Assembly: GCA_027475525.1 (NCBI GenBank)
Contig: JAMWFC010000117.1
Location: forward strand, 1,474,183 to 1,538,182
Source: Macrolepiota albuminosa
Taxonomy: Eukaryota; Basidiomycota; Agaricomycetes; Agaricales; Agaricaceae
Reading direction: 5' to 3'
Length of the DNA stretch: 64,000 nt
Position numbers and translations under genes: made by a program. Under the pieces are notes generated by a model. That model was not told where the DNA came from and made no database searches. It saw only the letters and a program-made list of their open reading frames with translations. Positions 34,179 to 44,830 of this stretch are shown piece after piece. How positions within the stretch are numbered: the stretch's first letter is position 1; the number at the start of each line of letters is the position of its first letter.

Positions 34179-37100
34179 CTACTGCCGTCTGTGAGTCCTG
34201 CGCCCGGGGAGGTCGTTTCCCGGGTGCCGTTGTTGAAAGTCCCGGAGTTTGTCGAGGGCGCCTTCGAGGTTTCTGCGTGGTTCCCAGGTGTCGTCTTCCG
34301 GGCCATATCCCTTCCACCGTATGAGGAAGTGGGGTCGTCCACGAATGTTCCGGGAGTCGAGGATGTCCTCAACTTCGTAGTGGTACTCGTCCTCGACCTC
34401 GACTGGGGGAGGGGGCTCGGGGCGCCGTTCGGGGAAAGGATCCGGGGGGTGTCGTTCCAGGAGGCGGACGTGGAATACCGGGTGCAGACCTTTTAGTCCC
34501 AGGAGGAGCTCGATCTTGTAGGCGTGAGATGAGACCTTCTTCAGTATTTTGAACGGGCCGAGACGCTTGTGATCGAGTTTTGGGGAGGGCCGGCGGGTGC
34601 GGAGGTGTCGCCGATCTAGCCATACCTTTGTCCCGGGGGCCCAGTCGGGGGTGTCTTCCCGTTTCCGGTCGGCGTGTTTCACGTAGGCCCGGTTCGCGAT
34701 GTCGATCTCTTCCCGGAGAAACTCGTGAAGGGATTGGAGATCCCGGGCGACCTCGTGGGCGGCGTGCGACGGGATGTCCCGGAGCGAGAGCGTCAGTCGA
34801 GGGTGGTATCCCTTGTTGGCAAAGAAGGGTGATACCCCGGTGGCAGAGTGTGGCGTGTTGTTGTAGGTGAACTCGGCCAGGGGGAGCTCGGCGCGCCAGT
34901 CGTCCTGCAGGTAGTTGACGTACAGCCGGAGGTACTGCTCGAGGGACTGGTTGACCCTTTCGGTTTGGCCGTCGGTTTCGGGGTGGTAGGCGGTAGAGAG
35001 GTTAGTCTTTACTTCAAGTGCCTTACACAGGGAAGTCCAAAACTTGGACACGAAGAGAGGGCCACGGTCGGAGACGATGTCGTCCGGGAGCCCATGTTTG
35101 GCAAAGACGTGCTCGAGGAACAGCTGGGCGAAATCCGGGGCGGTATCCGTGGTGTGGCAGGGTAGGAAGATGCCCTGTTTGGTCAGCCTGCACACAACGA
35201 CGAGAATAGCATCGAACCCTTCAGATTCCGGGAGCTCGACGATGTGGTCTAGAGATATGGAGGACCAGGGGCGTCGCCCGACCGGCAGGGGTTTCAGGAG
35301 TCCGTACGGTCGGTGTCGGGGGACCTTGGCCCGGAGGCAGGGCTCGCACGATCGAATGTAACGGGTCACGTCCTTCTTCAACCCTGGCCAAAAGTAAGTC
35401 CGGGAGATGAGCTGGAGGGTCTTACGTATTCCAGGATGTCCCCGGAGCTTGTGGTCGTGGTGTTGGCGGAGGACGTCGTAGCGAAGTCGGGCGTGATCCG
35501 GGACGTAGATGCGGCCGTCCCGGAGGAGGAGTTTCTCGTCGGGGGACAAGGAGAAGGCGGGGTCCCGGTCGGTTCCGTCGGAAGGGTTTCGGGGGTCGTG
35601 ATCGGTGAAGTACTTGTCTCGGGGAGCGCAGCGGATCTGGTTCAGGGTTCCTTTGTCGTTTAAGATCAGTACGGCATTCAGATGTTCTACTTGTCTCGGG
35701 GAGCGCAGCGGATCTGGTTCAGGGTTCCTTTGTCGTTTAAGATCAGTACGGCATTCAGATGTTCGGAGGGATCACCACGCGATGATTGAACGCATTGCGT
35801 TCCGCCTCGAACGACTTCTTGGGATAGACGTCCGGACGACGGGTGAGGGCATCGGGTTTGGCTCCGAGTCGTCCCGGGCGGTACTGGATCGTGAAGTCGT
35901 ATTCCGAGAGGACCTCGGACCATCGGGCCTGCCGTCGACTAAGCTGCTTGGTTGTGGTGAAGTACTGCAGGTTGTTGTGATCCGAGTAGACCTGGATCCG
36001 GTGCCGGGCTCCCTCGAGGTAGGCTCGCCATTGCTTGAAGGCTTCGACGATGGCGAGGAGCTCCTTGTCGTAGATGTCGTAGTTGAGCTCGGCGTCGATC
36101 ATGGACCGGGTGTAGAAGGCAACGGGCCGGGGTTCCCCTCCGTCAGGTTCCATCTGCGAGAGGATCCCGGCGATGGCGTAGTCGGAGGCGTCGCATTCCA
36201 GGATAATCGGGAGGGTCGGGTCGTAGTGCCGGAGTACGGGGGCGGTCGTGAAAGCCTCCTTGAGCAGGTTAAAGACACTCTGGCACTTACTGTCCCAGTT
36301 CCAGGCGACATCCTTGCGCGTGAGCCGGTTGAGGGGTTTTGTGATACCGGAGTAGTTATCTATGAACCTCTGGTAAAAGTTAGCGAAACCCAAGAAAGAC
36401 TGTACTTCCTTGACGTTCCGGGGCTGTGGCCAGTTGACGATGGCCTCGACCTTGTGGGGGTCCATGCGAACGCCATTTGGGGATACTATGACGCCAAGAT
36501 ACTCAACCTCTTCACGATGGCCTCGACCTTGTGGGGGTCCATGCGAACGCCATTTGGGGATACTATGACGCCAAGATACTCAACCTCTTCCGTATGAAAT
36601 GAACACTTCTCGGGCTTGGCGTGGAGGTTGTGCTCCCGGAGGCGCTCGAGGACTTGCCGGACATGCTTCTGGTGATCCTCCGGCGAGTCGGAATAAATGA
36701 GGATGTCGTCCAGGTAGACGATCACGAAGACGTCGCTCATGTTGTGGAGGATGTCGTTCATGAAGTATTGGAACGTGGCGGGGGAGTTAGTCATTCCGAA
36801 AGGCATCACAAGGTACTCAAACAGACCATACCGCGTTCGGAACGCGGTTTTCCACTCGTGTCCTGGGGCGATGCGGACGTTGTTGTAACCGGAGCGGAGG
36901 TCGATCTTCGTATAAACCTTGGCACTGCGGAGTCGATCGACCAGATCGCCAATGAGCGGGAGCGGGTAGCGGTTCTTCTTGGTGATCTTATTGAGTCCCC
37001 GGTAGTCGACACAGAGTCGGAGCGAGCCGTCCTTCTTCTTGGCGAATAGAACCGGGGCTCCGGCGGCGGAGGCAGAGGGTCGGATGAATCCCTTACTGAG

Positions 37101-39026
37101 CATTTCGTCGAGGTAGTCCTTGAGGGCCCGGAGTTCGACCTCTGACATGTTGTAGACCTTGCCGAAAGGGGGGGTGGCTCCTTCCTCGAGGTCGATGGTG
37201 TGATCATAGGGGCGACCTCCGACATGTTGTAGACCTTGCCGAAAGGGGGGGTGGCTCCTTCCTCGAGGTCGATGGTGTGATCATAGGGGCAATGAGGGGG
37301 GATCTCCTTGGCGTCTCCTTCGGAGAATACGTCAGCGAACTCGTGATACTCCGGGGGAACTACTTCTCGGAGGATTTGCTCCTCAGTTTTCTGTTCCGGG
37401 GGAATAGCGTCCCCTCGTAGGTGTTCTTCCGGGAGAGAAGGCGAGGTGTGCAGCTGAAACGTGGGAGTCCCATCCCTCATGAGGCGGACGAAGGGGGCGG
37501 CCCCAATGATCCTAATGTCGAGTGCGCTCGGGTCGATCGGTGTTGCGGAATCATCGGCCGGAGCGGGTGTGACGCGTGTCTGAGACCGGCAGGGGTAGTT
37601 CGGCCCCTTGTACTTGTTCCGAGGAATGTTTGGGGGTCGATCGGGGGCCTTGCGGTCTCGGATGGGCGGGGGTGGTGCATGCGTGGGGGGCGCGGCAGTC
37701 GTCCCGGGGGTGTCGGGCGTCGGGTCGCGCGGTCTCGGATGGGCGGGGGTGGTGCATGCGTGGGGGGCGCGGCAGTCGTCCCGGGGGTGTCGGGCGTCGG
37801 GTTGCCTCCTAGAGCCCGGAGGTGCACGGCGGTCGAGGGGTGGTCTTCGGGTCCCGGGAAGGTCATGGTGAGCGTCTTCCAGTCGATGTCGGGGTTCGTG
37901 TCGCGCAGCCAGGGTAGTCCCAGCACCATCGGGGTCGATTCGTGAAGTCGCGTGACCAGGAAGTCGGAAGTGAACTCGAAGTTGTTGTCCAGGGTCACGC
38001 GTCCCAAGTGAGACCTTTGGATGGGGCCGGAGGAGGAGGGGGTGCCGTCGAGGCGTTGCAGGCGGAGGGGCTGGTCGAGGGAGTCGTGGGGGAGGTCGAG
38101 GGCGTCGCTGATGAAGGGGTGCCGTCGAGGCGTTGCAGGCGGAGGGGCTGGTCGAGGGAGTCGTGGGGGAGGTCGAGGGCGTCGCTGATGAAGACCCCGG
38201 TGGCTCCGCTGTCGATAAGGGCCGATATCAGTCCCGGGGTGCCGTCCAGCCTGGCATTGATGACGAAGGATCGGGACGAGCGGGACTGGAGTCCGGGGGG
38301 TGGTGGGGGCTCGTCTGGGGGGCCCTTCGGGGTTGGGTCTGAGGAGTGGGGGATGTCGAAGGGGAGTTGCTGGTCGTCGGGGGTCGGGTCCCGGGTCAGG
38401 CGAAGGGTGAGGTGTCGCCAATCGATGCGGGGGTTGGTGTCCCGGAGCCACGGGAGCCCTAAGACCAGGGGTGCGGAAGGGTGGAGTTTTGTTATCAACA
38501 TCCGGAGGTTGTGAGTCTGTCCGTTGGCGAAGGTAACGGGCATACGCACGAAGTGGGTAATGTCCCCCGCCGTAGAGGCGTCTCCGTCTGAGTCTGTCCG
38601 TTGGCGAAGGTAACGGGCATACGCACGAAGTGGGTAATGTCCCCCGCCGTAGAGGCGTCTCCGTCAAAGAGGCAGAGTCGTACCGGGACTGGGAGTCGCT
38701 GGGCGGGTTCCGGGGCGAGGGTAGACCATGCTTCGTCGACGAAGTTGTCGGTGGCGCCACTGTCGACGAGGGTGTTGAGGGGAGTTCCGGAGGGGGTGAG
38801 GCGGGTTTTGAGGAGGAGGGAGTGCGAAGAGTGGGAGGGTAGATAAGCCGTGTGAGGGGAGTTCCGGAGGGGGTGAGGCGGGTTTTGAGGAGGAGGGAGT
38901 GCGAAGAGTGGGAGGGTAGATAAGCCGTGAAGGTGTCCTGTATGAGTGTCGTAGAGCGAAGATGTGAGACCAGGGCGGAGAAGACGTCGGGGTCGATTCC
39001 GCGATTTAGGGCGTCTTCCGGGTCTA
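34179..39026 (-). CDS. Pol of element C: two proteases, RT, RNase H, integrase, chromodomain
   Basis: Follows the gag stop in the -1 frame. Order: protease 1 ([11 protein letters not shown], near 38775-38745; [10 protein letters not shown]), protease 2 ([11 protein letters not shown], near 38220-38185; [10 protein letters not shown]), RT ([24 protein letters not shown] near 36710), RNase H ([35 protein letters not shown]), and integrase HHCC ([19 protein letters not shown]). The DDE core has [17 protein letters not shown] and GQTERVNQS. The chromodomain near 34390-34240 has [10 protein letters not shown] and [13 protein letters not shown], with aromatic residues in place. All catalytic residues are present. 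Seven 77-nt duplications (35611, 36437, 37136, 37652, 38039, 38512, 38776) split it; without them it is about 1,440 codons. A duplicated protease is unusual for this order. Confidence 0.92.
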
Positions 39027-42000
39027 AATCGCCGGGTCATTTTCCGAATACTCGTAGGTGGCGTCCTCCCCTTCGAAGGTCCAGGTGGCACGTCCCATGA
39101 CCTGTCGTTTGGGGCACTCGGAGATGAAATGATCTTTCTCACCACAGAGTATAAGGTCCAGGTGGCACGTCCCATGACCTGTCGTTTGGGGCACTCGGAG
39201 ATGAAATGATCTTTCTCACCACAGAGTATATGCAGACACCCTCCCTTCTCCGTCGCTCCTGCACATCCGTCGGGACCTCGATCTAGGGTCGTCCCTTCTT
39301 TTGAAGCCGGTTGGCTCGGAGGGCCTCCTCGTCCCGCTCGTCGTCTAAGTCAAGGTCTTCGGGGTCTTCCGGGGGTTCCTCGGGGCTTGGCACGTTGCCC
39401 GGGTCGTGGGCGGCCACGGCGGCGTTGAGTTGGGCCTGGGGGCGGGCGCCGCTGCCGGGGTTAGCATTGGGCGGGCCGCGACTCACCGGGGGTCGGCCGC
39501 CAGGGAATGCGGGGGGACCGGGGTTTCGACCTTGGGGTTAGCATTGGGCGGGCCGCGACTCACCGGGGGTCGGCCGCCAGGGAATGCGGGGGGACCGGGG
39601 TTTCGACCTTGGGGGTTGGAGGCTTCGCCGGAGGGCCAAGGGGGTCCTCCTCTAGGGTTCCAGGGGGGTCGAGAATTCGAATACTCGCTGCGGTCTTCCC
39701 AGTAGCGTTGGTCGATCTGCATGACGAGGGCCTTATATCCGTCGTAGGAGGGTTGTTTCGGGGCGAGTCAGAGGACGTCCTTGATACGTTGTGGTAGGGC
39801 GCGGCGGAGGGCGTACCGGAGAGCGCTGTAGTTCCAACCTGTTTCGTAAGCTTCCTTCTCAAAACGTACGATAAAGGTGGTGAAACGTTCTTCCGAGCGC
39901 ATCCGGAGATTGAAGAGGTTGTCCTCGGCCTCGGCCACGGTGTCGTAGATTCCGAACTTCCCGGAGAACTCGTCGACGAAGGCCTGCCAGCGAGCGAGTG
40001 CCAGATTGTTGGGGTCGAACTGGATGAGGGCCGTGTAGTGATCGAAGGCGATCCCCTGGAGGTATGATGCGGCAAAGGCCACCCGGGAGCTGTCAACCTG
40101 AAACGTGAGCGGCTTTGCCTGGAATGTATTGAGACACTGAGTTAGGAAGGTACGCCATTTTCGGGGGTCCCGGCCCGTGAAAGCGTCGGGCTTTTGGATG
40201 TCCAGTCGTCCTTCGCGGGCGAGGGCGTCGCGGGCGTCGTCCGGTCCGGCAGCGTTACGGGGAGGGGGGCCAGCATTGTAATAATAGTAGTAATGATTAC
40301 CCCCCCCTCCTTGAGGAGGAAAAGCACCAAGAGCGGGGCCCCACCCGCCGGGAGGGCCTCCTCCGGGTGGCTCACCTGGGGGTCCACGCCCGGGAGGCCC
40401 GTTGTCCCAAGGGGGCTCGTTCCTGCCGGGAGGAGGCCCGGGTCTCCACGCAGGGGGCGGCGGAGGGGGAGGCCCTGGGGGTCGTCCTCGAGGTTCGGCT
40501 GGAGGTGGCGGAGGCGGTCGGGGAGGGTTCGGTGGGGTTGGGTCGATCGGAGGGGGGCCTGGTGCTGGGTCGGGTGCCGAGGTGGCGGAGGCGGTTGGGG
40601 AGGGTTCGGTGGGGTTGGGTCGATCGAAGGGGGGCCTGGTGCTGGGTCGGGTGCCGTGTTGCGCGGGGGTCGTTCAGCCCGGGAGGGTCGTGCTTGCATC
40701 GGGGGTCGCGGGGGGTTCTGTAGGTCGAAGTGGGGTGGCGGATCGCGGCGGAAGTTGCGTTCCGGGAGGGCCGGGGCGGACGTGGGGGGTGGTGCTGGTG
40801 CCGGGGCGGGCGCGGGCGCGGGGCGTTGTTCGTTGTTGTCGCGCGTGAGCTCGTCAATGTAGCATAGCGTGTCGTCCGTACTAGGGGTGTCCACCCGGGC
40901 TCTACCGGGGTTCGTCGGGGCCGGGGGTCGGGCGTTGTCTGTTCGCGGGAGGGGTTCCAGGGGTCTTTGAGGCTGTCCCCAGGTCTCGAAGGTACTAGGG
41001 ATGGAGTTAGCCCTGCGGCGAGTTGACAAGCCTACCGTGCGAGCAGCGGGTTGATCGAAGAGGCCTCCCGTGGGGTTGAGGGACCGTAGTATGGCTGAGG
41101 CGTTCTGCCGTTCTTCCCGTTGCCGTTGCTCCGGAGTGGGGACCGTGGGGGTTGCCGGGACTGCTGGGGCCGGTTCCGGGGGTTCCCGTCGAATGTGAAT
41201 CGAGCGACCTGGGTCCGCGGGGTCGTTGAGGGGCCGAGGGGAGGGGGACGCGTGGACTTCGTCGAGCAGTTGCTGTAATTCTTCCCGGAGGATCGTATTG
41301 CGCCTATACTTTACCATGGTTTGCTCTGGGAGTTCTCCTCGCGTGAGGCGATCCCCGAATTCGACCAGGCAGTGAGCCCATTCCTCCGGGGTGCCTTCGA
41401 AGTCGTCGTGCCCGAATTCCACGAGCAGCGTCCTTGTCCGTTGCGCGAAGTCCTCCGGTGAGATCCTGAGGGAGCGGAGTATCTCGTCCCGTTGCCGTTC
41501 ATACTCCTCGAGGCGTCGTCGTCCCATTGGCGAGGGAGGGGTTCGAGCGGGTGGAGCGGCGGCCGGGTAATGACGAGGGGGGTAGTCGGGGTAGGGGGGT
41601 CCTCGGGGTTCTCGGGGTTGGGGGACGGGGCGTTGGCGGCCGGGTAATGACGAGGGGGGTAGTCGGGGTAGGGGGGTTCTCGGGGTTCTCGGGGTTGGGG
41701 GACGGGGCGTTGGTAACCGTAGTAGGGGGTGGGTGCAAAGGGGCCCTCGCTGGGGGGAATCGGGCAAGGCCCACTGGGTACAGGAGGGGTCTCCGGCAGG
41801 CCCCCGGGAATGCTCCGGTACGAGGGGACTTCCACGGGTCGTGCCATGGCTAGGTTGGGCGGAGGGGCCCAGCTGGCTGAGGGCCCCAGATCATAGAGGG
41901 ATGGGTTGGGGGCCCAGTGGCGGTGGAGGTACTGAGGTTCGTATGGGAGGGGTGGGTAGACAGGGCGGGGGGTCTGCGCGGAGTAGTGGTCGGGTACCGG

Positions 42001-42060
42001 GCGTCCGTAAGGGTCGGTCTGGTACCCCGTGGGGTAGTAGGTGTGAGTATACGTAGCCAT
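39024..42060 (-). CDS. Gag of element C
   Basis: ATG at 42060 (MATYTHTYYPTGYQ) lies 34 nt inside the 5' LTR. A Pro/Tyr-rich N-terminus is followed by a helical block (MGRRRLEEYERQRDEILRSL), a capsid-like region (VAFAASYLQGIAFDHYTAL, FEKEAYETGWNYSALRYAL) and a glycine/proline linker. A CCHC knuckle near 39170-39240 is recognisable as CGEKDHFISEC; its first cysteine lies in another frame because of the duplication at 39076/39153. A TAG at 39285-39283 replaces a tryptophan seen in D. The natural stop, GCG ATT TAG at 39026-39024, is shared with D. Duplications at 39457, 40502 and 41558 also interrupt. About 905 codons after clean-up. Confidence 0.88.
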
Positions 42061-42080
42061 CAAGAACGGTGTAAGGAAAG

Positions 42081-42093
42081 AGTCTTGATATTA
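42081..42093 (-). promoter_or_regulatory. Self-priming site of element C
   Basis: Directly after the 5' LTR the element reads TAATATCAAGACT. This is the exact reverse complement of AGTCTTGATATTA inside the LTR (42465-42477 on the other strand), where R is expected to start. Tf1 of fission yeast primes reverse transcription by folding its own RNA 5' end onto such a site. No TGG-type tRNA site is present. Confidence 0.72.
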
Positions 42094-42841
42094 TGTCAGG
42101 TTCCGCTGAATCGGGGGCTTTCCGGGAAAGCGACGCCCTTACGATGCGGACTTGATCTACGGATACCCGGGTGTCTGGAACTCCGGGGCTAGGACTCCGG
42201 GGTTCAAGACGAGGACAGGGGTAATCCCGGGAGAGGGGACTAGAGTCCGGGAGTTGTGGGTTGGGGGTGGCTGAGAGTTAGAGGGGGTCGAGTCGTGAAC
42301 CGGGGGTTCTAAGACGAGACCAAGTTAGTAACTTAAGAGTCGCGAAGTGCGTACCAAACTTATAGCACGCGAATACTAAGGCATGCCAGTCGAAGCGTAC
42401 CCAACAAGGAGTACCAGTCAAGCAGAGGGCACGCAATATCCAAAGTAACAGTATGCAAAGTATGTAATATCAAGACTACCGAATACAACAGGGAGCTACA
42501 CTATAAGTACTACGGGGCCGGATCTTGGAGTTCCAGAATGTCTGGGATGGGTTCTGGGGGCTATTGAGTAGCGGCAGGGGCTGTATACCGGGATCGCGCG
42601 TGTGGGGCGCGCGATCAATTGGCGCGGATGGAGCCGTGATGCGTGATGCGTGATGGCCGGCACGAGTCGCGTGATCTGATCGTTGATCGGGGCTGGTGAT
42701 GGCTGATGGCGGTCCTTGATGCGCGTGATGGCGGTGTCGGCGGTCGTGATGGCGGGGCGTGTCCTGTGGGGTCGGAGGGAGGGTCCCGGAGGGTGTTCCG
42801 GGGGTGTCCCGGGGTGGGCCCGGAGGGGAGGGGTCGTGACA
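42094..42841 (-). repeat. 5' LTR of element C
   Basis: 748 bp, same length as the 3' copy. The differences I count are mostly G/A and C/T transitions clustered near 42520-42555. Drives element RNA toward lower coordinates. Confidence 0.95.
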
Positions 42842-44733
42842 CTGAGCCACTAAGGTCCCTTCAGACTCAGGCTCAGTGGAAGACTTGTGAGTACTGGGGA
42901 AGGAAGAGAGGCTGCAAGGAGGAGTAAAAGACGGAGTAATAGGAAGGGCGACGGGCAAGGTGCTAGCTGTGATAGGCTCAGGAGCAGGGGTAGCGCCAGC
43001 AACAGACATTACAACATCTTTGGCAGGAGGGATATTTATGACGACGGGAAATGAAGGAGTAGGGGACCTGGCGACAAAGAAGTTAGCGCAACCTAAAAAG
43101 AAAATATGAAGACTACACACCAATTACCACTGGGGCCGCTCTGATAAGGGTTAGCGGCGGGCAATAGAGGGAGTAAAGCGAAGCAGAAGAGCACGTACTG
43201 CCAACAGCGCATCAGTGTCAACTACAGGCCCAGGGACGATGGGGAGAGCGGGCAAAGGGGGCCACCACGGTGGTACCATCTTGGGTAATGGGAAGCGCTA
43301 GGCTTGCAGCGCTGATCACAGTGGGCTGACAAGTAGCAGCCAGATCACGTTGCTGCAGCACGAAGGCCTGGGCGTTACGAACTAAGACTGCGTGCTTGTA
43401 ATTGCGTTGCATGATTGCGTTCCTACCATGTTCACAAGTATGAATCCCATTGAAGGCACAGCCCCGTTTCAACGCATCGCAGTGGTAGCAGGGAAGAGAG
43501 GCGGTAGGAAACTAGCAACCCTCGGGATCGTTCTCAGACCAGCATTTATTGCACTGAGAAAGAAGTTAGCGACGTCATCAACCTTTTAGGGACGAACAAG
43601 CACTTACCATGCCAATCTTTGCCCTAAAGGCGCGGCACTCCATGGGTGCCACTGTAACCTTCTTCTTAGCACCGAGTACTTAGACACCAGCCAGGAGGCC
43701 GGTATCAATAATGGTAGTATCGCGACGAAGGCGCAACAAATCATGAAGCTCCACGTTGGTAAACATAGTCTGGTTGGGTGCCTAAGGAGGGCTCGATTAG
43801 GCGCTAGAGACAAGCGATCTTAAAAGGAAACACTTACAACATATAAAGGGGCAACACAAGCAGGGAGATTGACCTGAGAAGCAAAGTTAATAGAAGAACT
43901 AGAGGCAAGAAAACAAGGATGCACAGTACGTTTAGGAGGGCTAGCGAGAGCAGGGGGTGCGCGATTAATAACAATAGCAAAGTTACGGGGGGAAAGGCAA
44001 GAAATAGTATGGGTAGGTCTGGGCCGGGGCTCACTGGCGGTAACAGCAATCTGTTTGATGGCTGAATGAGGAGGCGCGGTACAAGTGGGAGAAGCGACGA
44101 TGGGCCCAGTATGAGCGGGAGAAGCATCGCCACAAAAAGGACTACCAAGAATGGGAGGAGGCGGGACAGAGACAGGAGCAGCAGGAGCGGCCGGATCGGA
44201 AGGAACGGTAGAAGCCGATGGAACACTAGGGAGACTGGCGATGGTGGGTGACATAGCAACCAACTACTCAGGGTTAATATTGGAAACGTGAGGAAAAAGA
44301 GGAGAGACTTACTTCGCCAACCTTGGTGCTAGCCAGCAGGGCATTGATCTCATCAGACAGAGAAGGAGCCTAGTATGGGGGCTGAACCTTAGCACTGCAA
44401 ATCTAAAATCAAACCTAAAAACTTACGAACAAGTCCGCAAATGGTCATAACCAATCGGCACCCTCATATTCGCGGTACCAAGCCATGCACCATTCATGAA
44501 CCTCGATGCCCCGCACTCAGGAACTGTCAGAGCCATGGACCACAAGCCAGTGCCAATAGAGTTGCATAATGCCAGGGACGGTTTGTGGTGCATCAGTGGG
44601 ACTGACAGACTTAGCGCGATCAAATAAATAGGAGGCCTTAGCCAGGAAATTGCGGAGAGCAGAGGCATCAAAAAGAGTGGACATGCTGGAAAGATGGGAA
44701 GGAAAACACGAGAAGGTGAAGTGCTGAAAACGA

Positions 44734-44741
44734 CTTTTATA
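44734..44741 (-). promoter_or_regulatory. TATA box of the antisense gene in element B
   Basis: TATAAAAG on the minus strand lies about 50 nt upstream of the ATG at 44684. Copy I has the same box at 61451-61458 with the same spacing. The gene therefore appears to have its own Pol II promoter, separate from the LTR. Confidence 0.7.
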
Positions 44742-44793
44742 AGACACCGGCGGCATCATACGGACTGTAGCGCAGTCAAATTAATGACGGCGT

Positions 44794-44830
44794 TTGACTG
44801 AGGACAGTCAATTTTTCAGTTGGGGGGAGA
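44794..44830 (+). promoter_or_regulatory. Hairpin and polypurine tract before the 3' LTR of element B
   Basis: TTGACTGAGGACAGTCAA is a perfect 7-bp inverted repeat with a 4-nt loop, followed by a T-run and TTGGGGGGAGA directly before the LTR. It lies between the antisense promoter and the 3' LTR. Confidence 0.85.

Larger units (their letters stand above)
26574..41711. repeat. Fifteen 77-nt direct duplications, middle part of window
   Basis: First-copy starts: 26574, 28138, 30346, 32786, 35611, 36437, 37136, 37652, 38039, 38512, 38776, 39076, 39457, 40502 and 41558; each repeats at +77. Twelve lie in element C, which otherwise looks young and intact. Collapsing the one at 32786 restores the antisense gene frame exactly. 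Confidence 0.9.
31186..42841 (-). mobile_element. Element C: full-length Ty3/gypsy chromovirus with antisense cargo
   Basis: LTRs of 748 bp each (31186-31933 and 42094-42841) differ at about eight positions, so the element is young. CTGAG flanks both sides (31181-31185, 42842-42846). On the minus strand: self-priming site, gag, pol (two protease domains, RT, RNase H, integrase, chromodomain) and PPT. On the plus strand, between integrase and 3' LTR, lies an intact spliced gene. Apart from 77-nt duplications and one TAG in gag I see no damage, so this may be an active or recently active copy. It inserted into an exon of B's antisense gene. Confidence 0.95.
30675..44684 (-). pseudogene. Antisense accessory gene of element B, split by element C
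   Basis: Exons on the minus strand: 44684-44427, 44369-44313, 44263-43838, 43769-43608, and an exon from 43553 that opens with the cysteine cluster. Downstream coding reaches 42847, jumps over element C and resumes at 31180 in the same frame (GTG GCT CAG / GGC GAG). A further intron follows and the end is TAG at 30675. The first four exon lengths (258, 57, 426, 162) match those of copy I almost exactly. All six cysteines remain, but TAG replaces the tryptophan after the third. More stops occur in exon 1 (TGG to TGA) and near the end. The C-terminal block (WTP, WLG, YPV, GDLLPL) matches copy A. Confidence 0.8.

Noticed and set aside
37421..41853. Plus-strand Gly/Arg/Val-rich ORFs opposite gag and protease of C
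   Set aside because: Antisense of high-GC gag-pol; no start context, no homology pattern, and they overlap catalytic motifs on the other strand.
43834..44263. Leucine-rich second ORF overlapping exon 3 of the antisense gene of B
   Set aside because: Alternative frame of the same exon; the frame used here joins its neighbours in phase and matches copy I.
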